A stretch of 64,000 bases of DNA from Latilactobacillus fragifolii (GCF_905332535.1 NZ_CAJOCF010000001.1:521219-585218), one strand, 5' to 3'. Positions 40,350 to 49,512 are shown, counted from the stretch's first letter. Numbers and translations: made by a program. The notes: generated by a model not told the origin, from the sequence alone.

Positions 40350-40655
40350 TTAAATTAATTGTTTTAAAGCTGTTAATGCATTTTGAATACGATCGGCATT
40401 CACCAAATCGTTGCTATCCAAACTCTTGACAATCATCAAGTTTAAATATGTGGCACTATCAACAAATGTTTTGAAAGTTGATTGACTAGCGGTTTGTTGC
40501 GCATCATCAAGACTGCCATAGAGTTGTTCCACTGTTAAAAGTGCTTGTTGAGCTTCGATCAAGCTTGTTGAGATTGTCCCCGGTTGTGAAGCATGAGCAG
40601 CGACTTCAAATAAGTCGACCATCATGTTTTGAGTTTGTTTAATTTGTTCACACAT
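40350..40655 (-). CDS. Unknown 101 aa protein inside the lar operon
   Basis: I do not recognise this protein. It is 101 aa, acidic to neutral, predicted all-helical, with no membrane segment and one Cys near the start (MCEQIKQTQNMMVDLFEVAA). It reads like a small helical-bundle protein. It sits between larD and larE in the same direction with normal spacing, a place where the L. plantarum operon has no gene. A function connected with lactate racemisation is likely from position only. Confidence 0.75.
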   Translation of the reverse strand: MCEQIKQTQNMMVDLFEVAAHASQPGTISTSLIEAQQALLTVEQLYGSLDDAQQTASQSTFKTFVDSATYLNLMIVKSLDSNDLVNADRIQNALTALKQLI

Positions 40656-40675
40656 GATTGATTCCTCCGATTAAA

Positions 40676-41389
40676 TTAGATGCCAAAAAAACTACGCATA
40701 AAGATTGCGGCACATAGACCACCAACAAATGGAGCAATCCCAGGCACGATAATCCCGTATTGCCAATCTGAATTAGCTTTATTTTTAATTGGCAAAAGTG
40801 CGTGGGCAATTCTAGGGCCCATATCACGTGCAAGGTTCATTGCAAATCCGGTAGGACCGCCCATCCCCATCCCAATTGCCCAAACAAGTAATCCAACTGC
40901 GATTGGTACAATTCCAGGCGTCTTGATTTGTGTAATAGCAATGATTGATGAAATGAAAATAAATGTCGCAAAAAATTCAACGAAGAAGTTCCGTGGTAAG
41001 TTACGAATACCAGGTGCTGTTGAAAAGATATTGCGGATCGCAACGGGATCGACATTGCCCTCTGATGCTTTAAATTCATCGGCATACATGATATAGACGA
41101 TGACTGCCCCGACAACTCCGCCCAAGACTTCTGCGACTGAGTAAGGAATGAACATTGCCCATGAAACATTACCTAAGATACATTGTGCTAACACCATAGC
41201 GGGATTGATTGAAACATCCCCGAAAATGAATAATGAGACTGTAATCCCAAACCCCCATGTGGTGATAGCAAACAAGTGACCTGACCCGCGATATTTTGAC
41301 CCTTTGAGGACTTCATCACTGTGAACCCCGACCCCGAAAATAATCATGAGCGCCGTGCCCATGAATTCTGCTAATAACTGATGAATCAT
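40676..41389 (-). CDS. larD: LarD, aquaglyceroporin-type lactate channel
   Basis: MIP-family channel carrying D/L-lactic acid, 237 aa, six membrane helices. The first half-helix motif is canonical (SINPAMV). The second reads MNLARDMGPR, Leu replacing Pro of NPA, with the following Arg-Asp typical of glycerol-type channels. It is encoded in the racemase operon as in L. plantarum, where LarD (GlpF1) speeds lactate passage. Confidence 0.92.
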   Translation of the reverse strand: MIHQLLAEFMGTALMIIFGVGVHSDEVLKGSKYRGSGHLFAITTWGFGITVSLFIFGDVSINPAMVLAQCILGNVSWAMFIPYSVAEVLGGVVGAVIVYIMYADEFKASEGNVDPVAIRNIFSTAPGIRNLPRNFFVEFFATFIFISSIIAITQIKTPGIVPIAVGLLVWAIGMGMGGPTGFAMNLARDMGPRIAHALLPIKNKANSDWQYGIIVPGIAPFVGGLCAAIFMRSFFGI

Positions 41390-41467
41390 GACTAAATTCC
41401 TCCAAATAATAACGATTTAATATCTAAATTTTAATTGCTTTAATGTGTGCCATCAGGATAGACCCGA

Positions 41468-41938
41468 CTAGGGTATACTCTGATAAGCAGCGAGATAGAC
41501 TTGATTAAGTGCTACGCCGTGCGTCTTAGCGGCAGCCAGGCAATCATCGAACTCTGGACTATATTTTTGAATATCATCATAGTTTACGATTTTGACCCGA
41601 ATATCACCGAAACGAGTGGCTACGGTGATAAAATGCCGTGGCATAATGGTGCGCCCCATCGTCTGGTAACGCACACCAACAGTCGTTGTGTGTTTTAAGA
41701 TCAGATAAGTCATGGTTTGTTGATCGATTGGATGAATCATAACCGTCAGCTTAATCGCGGGCCGATTTTTCTTCATTTGGATTGGACTGAAAAAGGCATC
41801 GAGCGCACCGTTAGCCATTAATAAATCCAAAACCGGCGCTAAACTTTCTGCTGACTGGTCATCAATGTTGGCCTCCAACACTAAAATCTGATCGGCTTTA
41901 TCTTCAACAATTTGTTGGCTTAGTTTTTTTTTTCGCAT
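41468..41938 (-). CDS. larC2: LarC2, C-terminal part of nickel insertase LarC (reached by frameshift)
   Basis: 156 aa frame encoding the CTP-dependent nickel-insertion half of LarC. Conserved are VLEANIDDQSAESLAPVLDLL and KKNRPAIKL. The ATG at 41936-41938 has no good RBS. The frame is in -1 relation to larC1 and overlaps its end, so full-length LarC (about 420 aa) is expected from -1 frameshifting at 41923-41929, as shown for L. plantarum. A separately translated LarC2 is also known there. Confidence 0.92.
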   Translation of the reverse strand: MRKKKLSQQIVEDKADQILVLEANIDDQSAESLAPVLDLLMANGALDAFFSPIQMKKNRPAIKLTVMIHPIDQQTMTYLILKHTTTVGVRYQTMGRTIMPRHFITVATRFGDIRVKIVNYDDIQKYSPEFDDCLAAAKTHGVALNQVYLAAYQSIP

Positions 41939-42729
41939 AACATTACACGTAATGCATTGAGTTGCGGTGTTTTTCGATTACCAAAACCATAGCCGACTTT
42001 AGTAATCGTCTGGTCATCTGGGATTGGACAGAATTGGTCGACAATTGTTTTAACAATTCCCATCCCAGTAGGCGTGATCAATTCGGTCTGCAAGTTTGGG
42101 TTTTGCTTAATCGGAATTGTGCTACCGACGCGCATTTGCATCACAGCCGGGACTGGCACGGGCATCATACCATGGGCGACTTTGATCAAGCCTCTTCCGT
42201 CCGTTAATTCGGATGAATAAACTTGATCAACCGCCAACAATTCGAGGGCCACGAATGCCCCCACAATATCGACAATCGAATCGAGCGCCCCAACTTCATG
42301 AAAATGGACAGCATTTAATGGTAAGTTATGAACGATTGCCTCTGATTGCGCAATTTCTGTAAAAACTTGTTTGGCATTCGTTTTAACATAATCGCTTAAA
42401 TCACTGTGATCGATGATGGCTTCAATGTCTTTTAAATGTCGGACTTCATCCCCCTGGCTGTGCGTGTGTCCATCCGTGTGTTGATGGTGTGCTGGTGTTG
42501 TTTCAATAAAACCTTCATCCTTGTGCACGGTTTCTGGTAAATGAACATCAAAATCGGTGCCATAAATACTGCTTCTAGCAATCCGTTTTGCGTGTAAATG
42601 ATAGCCAGGAGCATTCAACTTAGCCAATTCTGTTTTAAACTGTTTGAAATCAACACCTAAATCGAGCAATGCGCCAATGAACATATCCCCACTAATTCCT
42701 GAAAATGCGTCTAAATAAAGCGTTCTCAT
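41920..42729 (-). CDS. larC1: LarC1, N-terminal part of nickel insertase LarC
   Basis: 269 aa. It starts [25 protein letters not shown], the usual LarC beginning. A His-rich stretch ([14 protein letters not shown], about residues 81-94) may bind nickel. LarC inserts Ni into the pincer nucleotide. The frame ends TAA directly after the slippery A_AAA_AAC; most or part of the ribosomes should slip into larC2. It overlaps the larB stop by four bases (ATGA). Confidence 0.94.
   Translation of the reverse strand: MRTLYLDAFSGISGDMFIGALLDLGVDFKQFKTELAKLNAPGYHLHAKRIARSSIYGTDFDVHLPETVHKDEGFIETTPAHHQHTDGHTHSQGDEVRHLKDIEAIIDHSDLSDYVKTNAKQVFTEIAQSEAIVHNLPLNAVHFHEVGALDSIVDIVGAFVALELLAVDQVYSSELTDGRGLIKVAHGMMPVPVPAVMQMRVGSTIPIKQNPNLQTELITPTGMGIVKTIVDQFCPIPDDQTITKVGYGFGNRKTPQLNALRVMLCEKKN
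41923..41929 (-). promoter_or_regulatory. Programmed -1 frameshift site of larC
   Basis: On the minus strand the larC1 codons AAA AAC TAA are preceded by A, giving the canonical slippery heptamer A_AAA_AAC right before the stop. A -1 slip puts the ribosome in the larC2 frame (AAA AAA CTA AGC). The tract has ten A in all. Confidence 0.88.
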
Positions 42730-43508
42730 TTGTCATCCTCCATGTCGCTCAAATGATTGATCATACTTGCTGAGTAGCCCGCGCCAAAGCCGTTATCGAC
42801 ATTGACGACGGTAATCCCAGACGCACAACTATTAAGCATGGTCATGAGCGCTGTTAGTCCGCCAAAGTTAGTTCCATAGCCAATACTGGTTGGCACGGCA
42901 ATCAGAGGTTTTTCGATTAATCCACCAACCACACTCGCTAAGGCGCCTTCCATACCGGCGACCACGATGACAACTTGGGCTCGGCGAATTTCATCCAAAT
43001 GTGCAAACAAGCGATGAATGCCTGCCACACCAACATCATAGATTCGTTTAACTTGATTACCGTATACTTCAGCAGTGACCGCCGCTTCTTCGGCCACTGC
43101 CATATCAGAAGTCCCTGCTGTGACAACGGCGATATAGTGCTCCGTGGTTGGTAGGGGTTCAACCATCAATACGACACATTGCGCCATTTCGTAGTACATG
43201 GCTGCCGGTTCCGCTTTTTGAATCGCAGCGTACTTTTCTGGGGTAACTCGTGTACATAAAATATTTTCGGCATGTCGTTTTAACGAACCAATAATGCCAA
43301 TGATTTGGTCCGCCGTTTTACCGGCTCCATAAATTACTTCCGGATAACCATTGCGCTTTTGCCGACTTAAATCAACCTTGGCAAAGCCTAAATCATCAAT
43401 GGCTTGCGCGTGTGTCAACTGTTTGGTTGCATTTGCCACGCTGAGTTTTTGATTTGCAACAGCTTCTAAAAGCTGTTGTAGCTCATTTGTTGTGTCCAAA
43501 CTACTCAT
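42726..43508 (-). CDS. larB: LarB, nicotinic acid adenine dinucleotide carboxylase/hydrolase
   Basis: PurE-related enzyme making the biscarboxylated mononucleotide precursor of the nickel-pincer cofactor. It is 260 aa. The C-terminal half holds the NCAIR-mutase-like fold ([39 protein letters not shown]). It lies 11 bases after larA and overlaps larC1, so it is tightly coupled. Confidence 0.95.
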   Translation of the reverse strand: MSSLDTTNELQQLLEAVANQKLSVANATKQLTHAQAIDDLGFAKVDLSRQKRNGYPEVIYGAGKTADQIIGIIGSLKRHAENILCTRVTPEKYAAIQKAEPAAMYYEMAQCVVLMVEPLPTTEHYIAVVTAGTSDMAVAEEAAVTAEVYGNQVKRIYDVGVAGIHRLFAHLDEIRRAQVVIVVAGMEGALASVVGGLIEKPLIAVPTSIGYGTNFGGLTALMTMLNSCASGITVVNVDNGFGAGYSASMINHLSDMEDDK

Positions 43509-43519
43509 TCTTTCTATTG

Positions 43520-44794
43520 TTATTTCACAATAACCCCTAAACCATCCGGGATTACTGTCACTTTGGCGTCTGCCCCTTCAATTGCATAGGCCCGTTCTAA
43601 CGCCGCATCTAAACTGGTTGCCAATTCCATATGCATGTCAGTAATTAATTGTGGATCAACCAAATCTGACACGAAAATCACATGATGTTGGACCAAAATC
43701 CGAGCCAAGATTTGTGATGTCCATTGATCAGGCACTGTTTCAAGCCGGGGGGTATTAATCGCTTGCTCTAAGAATTCTTTAGGATCTTTAACATCCGCAA
43801 TATTGTGGTAAAACCCATCACCACCATGACCGTCACGGGCACCGGCGACCATGATAATCACGCCCCCTGGTTTATTTGTTGCTTCGGCAGCGGTCATCCC
43901 TTTAACGGCTTGGTAAATATTTTGATCGAGCGGATAGCCACCATTTGTTGAAATGGCGATATCACAATCGATTTTATCGACTTTTGATAGACTTTCAACG
44001 AAGTCACAACCTTTTTTGTGCGCGGTTTCTAAATTACCGGCAAATGAGCCAATGATGTGCTTGTCTTCATCTAAAACAACGTTCAAGATGAATTCAAGCC
44101 CAGCTTGTTTAGCGGCGTAAACCATATCCTTGTGGACTGGGTTATGCATTAAGTTCCCGGTCCTTGAATAATGAGAATTGATGAATTCGCCGGAGTGATT
44201 AGCCATAATTGTTTTATATGAAGCCACACCCGGTAACACAGATTTCCGACCACCTGAAAAACCAGCGAAGAAATGTGATTCGATAAAGCCTTCTGAAATT
44301 AATAAGTCAGCTTCAACAGCAACTTTATTGATAATACAATCGCCGCCGGATGGTAATTGACCGATTTTCACAACTGAGCTGTCATCAGTTGAAACATGCA
44401 TGACAATTTCTTCGTTTGCAACGATTTTCTCACCATATTTGTTAACCAATTCTTCGTGCGTTGATGGTCGATGGAACCCAGTCGCAACTAAAATCCGAAT
44501 CCGTGCATCGGGGGCTACAGAACGAATCCGTCTTAGTAAAATCGGCATGATAATATGTGAAGGAACCGGTCGTGTATGATCAGAACTGATAATCACAATA
44601 TTCTTTTTTCCCTTAGCTAACGCTTCTAATTTAGGGCTATCAATGGGATTGTCCAATGATTTTTCCACCGTCTGTACTTCACTCATTGGATTTTGATACG
44701 TAGCAGCTTGTGAAACAAGCTGCCCGGCAAAATTCGCATCTGCAATATTAGCCGTAATAATTTTTTGATCGTAAGGTAATTTAATCGCTACCAA
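43520..44794 (-). CDS. larA: Lactate racemase LarA
   Basis: Interconverts L- and D-lactate with a covalently bound nickel-pincer nucleotide. Starting at the TTG at 44792-44794 ([11 protein letters not shown]), with GGAAG eight bases upstream, the protein is 424 aa. The functional residues then fall exactly on the L. plantarum numbers: His108 (GFHRPS), His174 (ESHFF), Lys184 (GGRKS, cofactor attachment) and His200 (MANHSGE). This agreement supports the TTG start over the ATGs at 44827 and 44848. It is the first gene of larABC(C2)D-x-E. Confidence 0.95.
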   Translation of the reverse strand: MVAIKLPYDQKIITANIADANFAGQLVSQAATYQNPMSEVQTVEKSLDNPIDSPKLEALAKGKKNIVIISSDHTRPVPSHIIMPILLRRIRSVAPDARIRILVATGFHRPSTHEELVNKYGEKIVANEEIVMHVSTDDSSVVKIGQLPSGGDCIINKVAVEADLLISEGFIESHFFAGFSGGRKSVLPGVASYKTIMANHSGEFINSHYSRTGNLMHNPVHKDMVYAAKQAGLEFILNVVLDEDKHIIGSFAGNLETAHKKGCDFVESLSKVDKIDCDIAISTNGGYPLDQNIYQAVKGMTAAEATNKPGGVIIMVAGARDGHGGDGFYHNIADVKDPKEFLEQAINTPRLETVPDQWTSQILARILVQHHVIFVSDLVDPQLITDMHMELATSLDAALERAYAIEGADAKVTVIPDGLGVIVK

Positions 44795-44914
44795 ACTATA
44801 GACTTCCTTCCTCAATGCTGATTGCATGCTTTTTAAAGCTACGTCCATAGTTATACAGATTTTCTGAAAAGGATGCGATATAATTTATGAACAACATTTC
44901 ATTATTACTTTTGC

Positions 44915-44932
44915 GTGTAACAAATGTTAACA
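44915..44932. promoter_or_regulatory. Lar box candidate between larA and larR
   Basis: GTGTAACAAATGTTAACA, an imperfect dyad related to the better palindrome at 45696-45713. Probably the LarR binding site that activates larA. Confidence 0.6.
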
Positions 44933-45024
44933 ACTTTATAATCTCCAAGACGTATAATTTAGACTAAAATTATTTAATGATTAGTAAATATAGCAAATCA
45001 GCACAAAGGGTAGGCAGATAGATT

Positions 45025-45690
45025 ATGGTTTTAACAGATATTGAATTTTTAATTAACTTTTTAGAGGAACGGCACGTCCCGGTAATTACCAAAAAGAAGC
45101 ACACCTACCTGACGTACCATGGTTTGGAAGAACGCTATACTTATATTTTGAAAAAAGGCGTGATTAAAAACTCAATCATTTTGCAAGATGGTCGTGAATT
45201 CAATCTTTCTTACATCACCCAGCCGGATGTTATTTCACTTTTACGGGATGAAATTTCAAAATATACTGATCAACCGTTTAACGTTCGTGTTGAAACAGAG
45301 GAGGCAACCTTCTATCAAATTGACCGGGTAACCTTCTGGAATTACGTGAATGCCACCCCCGAATTGCAGAATTACGTTAAGAATTACTATCGTAAAAAAT
45401 TATCCGAGAATATTTATCGCTTGCAAAAAATGGTGATGAACGGTAAAAACGGTGGGCTGTGTGCCTTCTTATACAGCTTAATTGATCTATTTGGTAAAAA
45501 ACGGCGTGATGGCATCCTGATTGATTTTGTCGTCACGAACGAGGACATTGCCGGTTTCTGTGGGATTAGCTCGCGTAGTAGTGTTAATCGCATGCTCAAT
45601 CAACTTAAAAAAGCCAACGTGATTGCAATCACCGAGCATAAATTCTTAATTAAAGATGTCAGTTACTTACTTGACAATATCGCCAATTAG
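45025..45690 (+). CDS. larR: LarR, Crp/Fnr-family lactate-responsive activator
   Basis: 221 aa. The N-terminal cyclic-nucleotide-binding-like barrel lacks an obvious nucleotide motif. The C-terminal winged helix-turn-helix reads TNEDIAGFCGISSRSSVNRMLNQLKKANVI, typical of Crp/Fnr. In L. plantarum LarR activates lar genes with L-lactate as inducer and D-lactate as antagonist. It is divergent from larA and followed by the nickel transport genes, each side having a palindrome it could bind. Confidence 0.9.
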   Translation: MVLTDIEFLINFLEERHVPVITKKKHTYLTYHGLEERYTYILKKGVIKNSIILQDGREFNLSYITQPDVISLLRDEISKYTDQPFNVRVETEEATFYQIDRVTFWNYVNATPELQNYVKNYYRKKLSENIYRLQKMVMNGKNGGLCAFLYSLIDLFGKKRRDGILIDFVVTNEDIAGFCGISSRSSVNRMLNQLKKANVIAITEHKFLIKDVSYLLDNIAN

Positions 45691-45695
45691 CCATT

Positions 45696-45713
45696 TGTTA
45701 ACATATGTAAACA
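45696..45713. promoter_or_regulatory. Lar box candidate upstream of larMN
   Basis: TGTTAACATATGTAAACA, a near-perfect 18-bp palindrome. A -10-like TATGAG (45735-45740) lies at the spacing expected for activator binding around -42. Confidence 0.7.
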
Positions 45714-45787
45714 TGATTCGTGATTGCAAACGGTTATGAGACGCGTAGCCTTAATAGCCGAGAACAAATCAGCGGAGGTTTTTATGT

Positions 45788-46795
45788 ATGCATATTCCAG
45801 ATAATTATTTAAGTCCTCAAACGTGTGCCGTGCTTGCAGCGGCCGCTATTCCTGTCATGGGCTTGGCACTCAAGAAAGTCAAATACCAAGTAAGCGAAAA
45901 AAAAGAAACGGTGCCCATGTTAGGGATTTCCGCTTCGCTATCGTTTCTGATAATGATGTTTAACGTGCCTATTCCTGGTGGTACAACCGCCCACGCGGTT
46001 GGTACAACCCTATTAGCGATTCTCATTGGGCCATACGCTGCTAGTCTAGCCGTAATGATTGCACTCATCATGCAGGCCTTTTTATTTGGTGATGGCGGGA
46101 TTCTCGCACTCGGTGCCAATATTTTCAACATGGCCATCATCATGCCATTTATCGGCTATGGTCTCTATCGACTATTCCAAAAAGCACACCATCCCAAAGT
46201 CGGGGCCGTAATTGGCGCATATCTCGGGATTAATGCCGCCGCATTAATGGCCGCTATTGAACTTGGCCTGCAACCACTCGTTGCGCATAACGCAGCTGGG
46301 CAACCCTTGTATGCCCCTTATCCATTACACATTGCAATTCCAGCCATGTTGTTCGCTCATTTATTAGTCGCTGGTTGGGTGGAAGCCGGCTTTACCCTCG
46401 CCGTTTATCAGTTCATTTGCCGGGTCGCCCCCAGTGAACTCTACGCCACACCGCACCAATCAGTGACTGCACAGCCCCCACACCATTTACAGCGTGCCCT
46501 TTACTTATTCATTTGTGGCTTAATTGTTCTGTCGCCCGTCGGCTTACTGGCCAAGGGAACCGCCTGGGGCGAATGGCGCGCAAGCGAACTCATTGCCCAA
46601 CTCAAGCATGATCACCTAGGTCACAGCTTACCAAGTGGCATGGCCCATGGCTTAAACTTTAAGGCCCTCTTTAATGACTACACAGTCGCTGGCGTCCCAT
46701 TGTCCCTTGGCTACATTTTATCAGCGATAACAGCAGTCATTATTTTTTATCTTATCGGAAAACTGGTGATGAATCATTATTCAACCCAATCCTAA
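45788..46795 (+). CDS. larMN: LarMN, fused nickel ECF transporter substrate-specific component
   Basis: 335 aa membrane protein of the CbiM/NikMN family. It begins MHIPDNYLSP, whose N-terminal Met-His takes part in metal binding. The CbiM part covers about residues 1-215. A linker and a CbiN/NikN-like C-terminal part with two helices follow (YLFICGLIVLSPVGLL and the final helix). It brings Ni2+ for the racemase cofactor, together with LarQ and LarO. Confidence 0.92.
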   Translation: MHIPDNYLSPQTCAVLAAAAIPVMGLALKKVKYQVSEKKETVPMLGISASLSFLIMMFNVPIPGGTTAHAVGTTLLAILIGPYAASLAVMIALIMQAFLFGDGGILALGANIFNMAIIMPFIGYGLYRLFQKAHHPKVGAVIGAYLGINAAALMAAIELGLQPLVAHNAAGQPLYAPYPLHIAIPAMLFAHLLVAGWVEAGFTLAVYQFICRVAPSELYATPHQSVTAQPPHHLQRALYLFICGLIVLSPVGLLAKGTAWGEWRASELIAQLKHDHLGHSLPSGMAHGLNFKALFNDYTVAGVPLSLGYILSAITAVIIFYLIGKLVMNHYSTQS

Positions 46796-47588
46796 ATTAC
46801 CAACCTGGCTACAAACAACAGAAGCTACGCCCAAAACGGTCGCGCCGTTCGACCGTTTTTTAATTCAAAATTTACGTTTTAGTGATCGTTTACTGCGGCG
46901 CTTTAATCAAACAAAACCTCAACCTTTAACTGCCCGTCAAACACCTGGCATTCAACTGATTAGTTTATTAGTGACACTCATCATTCTCGTGTTAACCCAC
47001 AGTCTGCTTTTAATTTGGTTGATTGGTTTATTAACATTAATACGCATTTGCTACTTACCAAGTCAGCATTTATGGCCGCTTTTTAAACGCGTCGGTGACA
47101 TCAGTATCATTGCGATTTTATTAATTCTCCCAAATTTTTGGCTCGGCCAAATTGCTACAACGCTTTTATTTATCGTACGGACTGAAATCATGTTATTAAA
47201 TATTGCTTTTTTTCTCGAAACGATTACTTGGCCTGCCTTTATTGTTGCTTTACGCCAATTAAGACTCCCTAGTCTGCTAATTTTAACGCTCGAAATTAGT
47301 CTGAAATACAGCCATTTGCTCGCCCAATTTTTACAAGAATCACTCTGGGCAATTCGTTTACGATCAACCGGTAAAAACCATCAACAGCAAACTTTAGTTG
47401 GTTCACTGATTGGTCGTCTCTACTTGAGTTCTCGCGATTACATTGCTGCACTATACGATGCGATGATTCTCCGAGGCTATACCGGACAAGTCACCCGGCG
47501 GACGCCGCTAACAGTGAATCACTACGACTGGCGCTTAATCAGCTGGGATCTAGGGCTATTTTGCCTATTCTGTTTCATTCGGAGGTAA
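46776..47588 (+). CDS. larQ: LarQ, nickel ECF transporter transmembrane (EcfT) component; probable AUU start
   Basis: CbiQ/NikQ-family membrane protein coupling the ATPase LarO to LarMN. With the proposed ATT start at 46776 it is 270 aa. The first 66 residues contain homologous features (KLPTWLQ, FDRFLIQNL, then PGIQLISLLVTLIILVLTHSL), so they must be translated, but between the in-frame stop at 46770-46772 and the GTG at 46971 there is no ATG, GTG or TTG. GGTGAT (46765-46770) lies five bases before the ATT. It overlaps the larMN end. C-terminal coupling-helix region: LRSTGKN. Confidence 0.8.
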   Translation: MIQPNPKLPTWLQTTEATPKTVAPFDRFLIQNLRFSDRLLRRFNQTKPQPLTARQTPGIQLISLLVTLIILVLTHSLLLIWLIGLLTLIRICYLPSQHLWPLFKRVGDISIIAILLILPNFWLGQIATTLLFIVRTEIMLLNIAFFLETITWPAFIVALRQLRLPSLLILTLEISLKYSHLLAQFLQESLWAIRLRSTGKNHQQQTLVGSLIGRLYLSSRDYIAALYDAMILRGYTGQVTRRTPLTVNHYDWRLISWDLGLFCLFCFIRR

Positions 47589-47592
47589 TCAG

Positions 47593-48318
47593 ATGCTGAA
47601 TTTACAACACATTCACTACGCCTATTCACAAAGCGATAGTCTTAATGATATTTCCCTGACCATCGATGCGGGGGAGGCTGTCGCGTTTATGGGACCCAAT
47701 GGTTCAGGTAAATCAACTCTTTTTAAATTAATTAATGGTTTGATTCAGCCTAGCGCTGGCCAATATTATTTTAAAGACCAACTTGTCGATGACCGTTTCC
47801 TCAAAAAACCGGCACAAGCCACTACCCTCCACCGCGCAATCGGCTTTGTGTTCCAAAATAGTGACGTTCAGTTATTCAACGAAACTGTCCGTGCTGAACT
47901 CGCCTTTGGTCCGGAACAAATGGGGCGCGATTCAGACGAGGTGCAACGCCGCGTTGATGATTGCTTAGCCCTACTTCAAATTGAAAAACTTGCCGATCGT
48001 GTGCCTTATCAACTCTCAGGTGGTGAAAAAAAACTCGTCGCTTTGGGTAGTGTGCTAACGATGAATCCTGAAATGATTGTTCTTGATGAACCGTTTAATG
48101 GCTTATCAGCAGCTTACCAATCACTATTGATTCGCTTATTGCAACAACTGAATGCAGCCGGTAAAGGTATCTTAATTGCCAGCCATAACTTGGCACAGAT
48201 CAAACAAGTCGCCAAGCGCTTGGTAGTGTTTAACGAAAATCATCAAATAACCGATGACTTACCACTTGCAAAGCTTGAACAAGAACCGAAACTGCAGCAA
48301 AATTTAGCATTACTTTAA
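47593..48318 (+). CDS. larO: LarO, nickel ECF transporter ATPase
   Basis: ABC ATPase of the CbiO/NikO type, 241 aa. Walker A GPNGSGKST, signature LSGGEKKLVALGSVL, Walker B MIVLDEPFNGL, and the switch His in SHNL. GGAGG precedes the ATG at 47593. It is the last gene of larR/larMN-larQ-larO, followed by a terminator. Confidence 0.94.
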   Translation: MLNLQHIHYAYSQSDSLNDISLTIDAGEAVAFMGPNGSGKSTLFKLINGLIQPSAGQYYFKDQLVDDRFLKKPAQATTLHRAIGFVFQNSDVQLFNETVRAELAFGPEQMGRDSDEVQRRVDDCLALLQIEKLADRVPYQLSGGEKKLVALGSVLTMNPEMIVLDEPFNGLSAAYQSLLIRLLQQLNAAGKGILIASHNLAQIKQVAKRLVVFNENHQITDDLPLAKLEQEPKLQQNLALL

Positions 48319-48354
48319 AAGAACGACCAACTAAGTTAGCTGGCCGTTCTTTTT
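48318..48354 (+). terminator. Terminator after larO
   Basis: Stem agaacgacca / tggccgttct followed by a T-run. Confidence 0.88.
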
Positions 48355-48398
48355 TGGTTGTTGACTTAAACAGTCTTAAAATTTAAAATTACGCATCG

Positions 48399-48436
48399 TA
48401 ACAAAAAAAACTTACCCCTCAGGATAAGTTTCTTTT
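48399..48436 (-). terminator. Terminator after mtnN
   Basis: Stem aaacttatcc / gggtaagttt with eight T on the minus strand. Confidence 0.82.
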
Positions 48437-48487
48437 GATACCTATTGACACACCATTCGGAATATAACCGGTTTGAATGCACTCATT

Positions 48488-49180
48488 TTATTTAATATTC
48501 TTCAAGAAGTTAAGCAACATTGCTGCTGATTTTTGACCGGCTTCTACGATGAATTCATCAAACGTTACGCCGGCTTCTTCATCGCCAACATCACTCATTG
48601 CGCGAATAACGACGAATGGAATCTTAAATTGCGTTGCCACTTGACCAATAGCCGCGCCTTCCATTTCACAAGAAAGTGCTTCTGGGTAAATTTCTTTAAT
48701 TGCCTTGATTTTATCTTGGCTAGCAACGAATTGATCACCGGTCACAATTAACCCAACCCGTGGTTGTAGGTCAACCGCTTTGGCAGCCGCTTCGATTTGT
48801 TTGACAATCTTTGTATCGCTTTCAAAGCGTTGGGGTTGTTGGGGAAGTTGCCCTGGTAAATAACCAAAGGCAGTTGCTTCTGCATCGTGATAAGCGACTT
48901 CGCTTGAAATTACAACGTCGCCGATGTGAAGGCCTTCACCAATCCCTCCAGCTGAACCGGTATTAATGACAACATCTGGTTTTTCTTCAGCCAATAAGAT
49001 TGCTGTCGTCATCCCCGCTTGCACTTTACCAATCCCTGATTCAACCAACGTCACTTCATGACCATATAATTGTCCTTTATAGAAAGTATTCCCGGCCACC
49101 GTATGTTGTTGCACATCTTCTAATTTTGTTAAAAGCGTCCGAATTTCTTCTTCCATGGCGCAAATGACACTAATTTTCAT
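48488..49180 (-). CDS. mtnN: 5'-methylthioadenosine/S-adenosylhomocysteine nucleosidase
   Basis: Cleaves MTA, SAH and 5'-deoxyadenosine in methyl-group recycling. It is 230 aa, the standard length, when started at the ATG 49178-49180 (MKISVICAMEEEI) behind GGAG. Motifs are GSAGGI, CEMEGAAIGQV (substrate-binding Glu) and the catalytic Asp in MSDVGDEEAG. It is the third gene after the Nudix hydrolase and a small membrane protein, an order seen in other lactobacilli. Confidence 0.95.
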   Translation of the reverse strand: MKISVICAMEEEIRTLLTKLEDVQQHTVAGNTFYKGQLYGHEVTLVESGIGKVQAGMTTAILLAEEKPDVVINTGSAGGIGEGLHIGDVVISSEVAYHDAEATAFGYLPGQLPQQPQRFESDTKIVKQIEAAAKAVDLQPRVGLIVTGDQFVASQDKIKAIKEIYPEALSCEMEGAAIGQVATQFKIPFVVIRAMSDVGDEEAGVTFDEFIVEAGQKSAAMLLNFLKNIK

Positions 49181-49221
49181 ACTATTTCTCTCCATTCTAA
49201 AAAAATATTAACTTTACCATT

Positions 49222-49512
49222 CTATAGGAAAAAAAGAATCAAGTAAACGATAATAATTAAGCCCAAGGTAATGCCAATCGCCCAATTCAATCGTTTCTTC
49301 ATTCGTTTCACCGCTGGTGGATCAACGCGCTTAGTCCGCCGCGTTACCGTTTCTGGTTCATCTTCGGTCACCGCTTTAAGGACTTCTTTTTGTTGTTCGC
49401 GCGCGTATTCTCGCTCGGCCCTGAGGCGCTCTTGATCGCGCCGTTTAAAAGCGGCTTCTTCAGCCGCTTTTTGTTGTCGATATTCTTCGCGCGTCTTAGG
49501 TTCGTTCGTCAT
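49222..49512 (-). CDS. Small charged protein with C-terminal membrane anchor
   Basis: 96 aa. Residues 1-72 are very rich in Glu, Arg and Lys and likely form a long helix or coiled coil (EEYRQQKAAEEAAFKRRDQE). One C-terminal membrane helix follows (LNWAIGITLGLIIIVYLILFFL). No known domain. It lies 12 bases after the Nudix gene and before mtnN. Confidence 0.8.
   Translation of the reverse strand: MTNEPKTREEYRQQKAAEEAAFKRRDQERLRAEREYAREQQKEVLKAVTEDEPETVTRRTKRVDPPAVKRMKKRLNWAIGITLGLIIIVYLILFFL

Noticed and set aside
40680..41096. 138 aa plus-strand frame opposite larD
   Set aside because: Pro/Ile-rich composition is the mirror of a membrane protein gene; no RBS or promoter.
45725..45740. Possible cre site, TGCAAACGGTTATG, before larMN
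   Set aside because: Several mismatches to the consensus; the position is better explained as a promoter region behind the Lar box.
46770..46800. LarMN-LarQ fusion through a programmed frameshift
   Set aside because: A +1 shift would be needed near the larMN stop and no slippery or shifty-stop motif of known type is there; an AUU start explains the data better.
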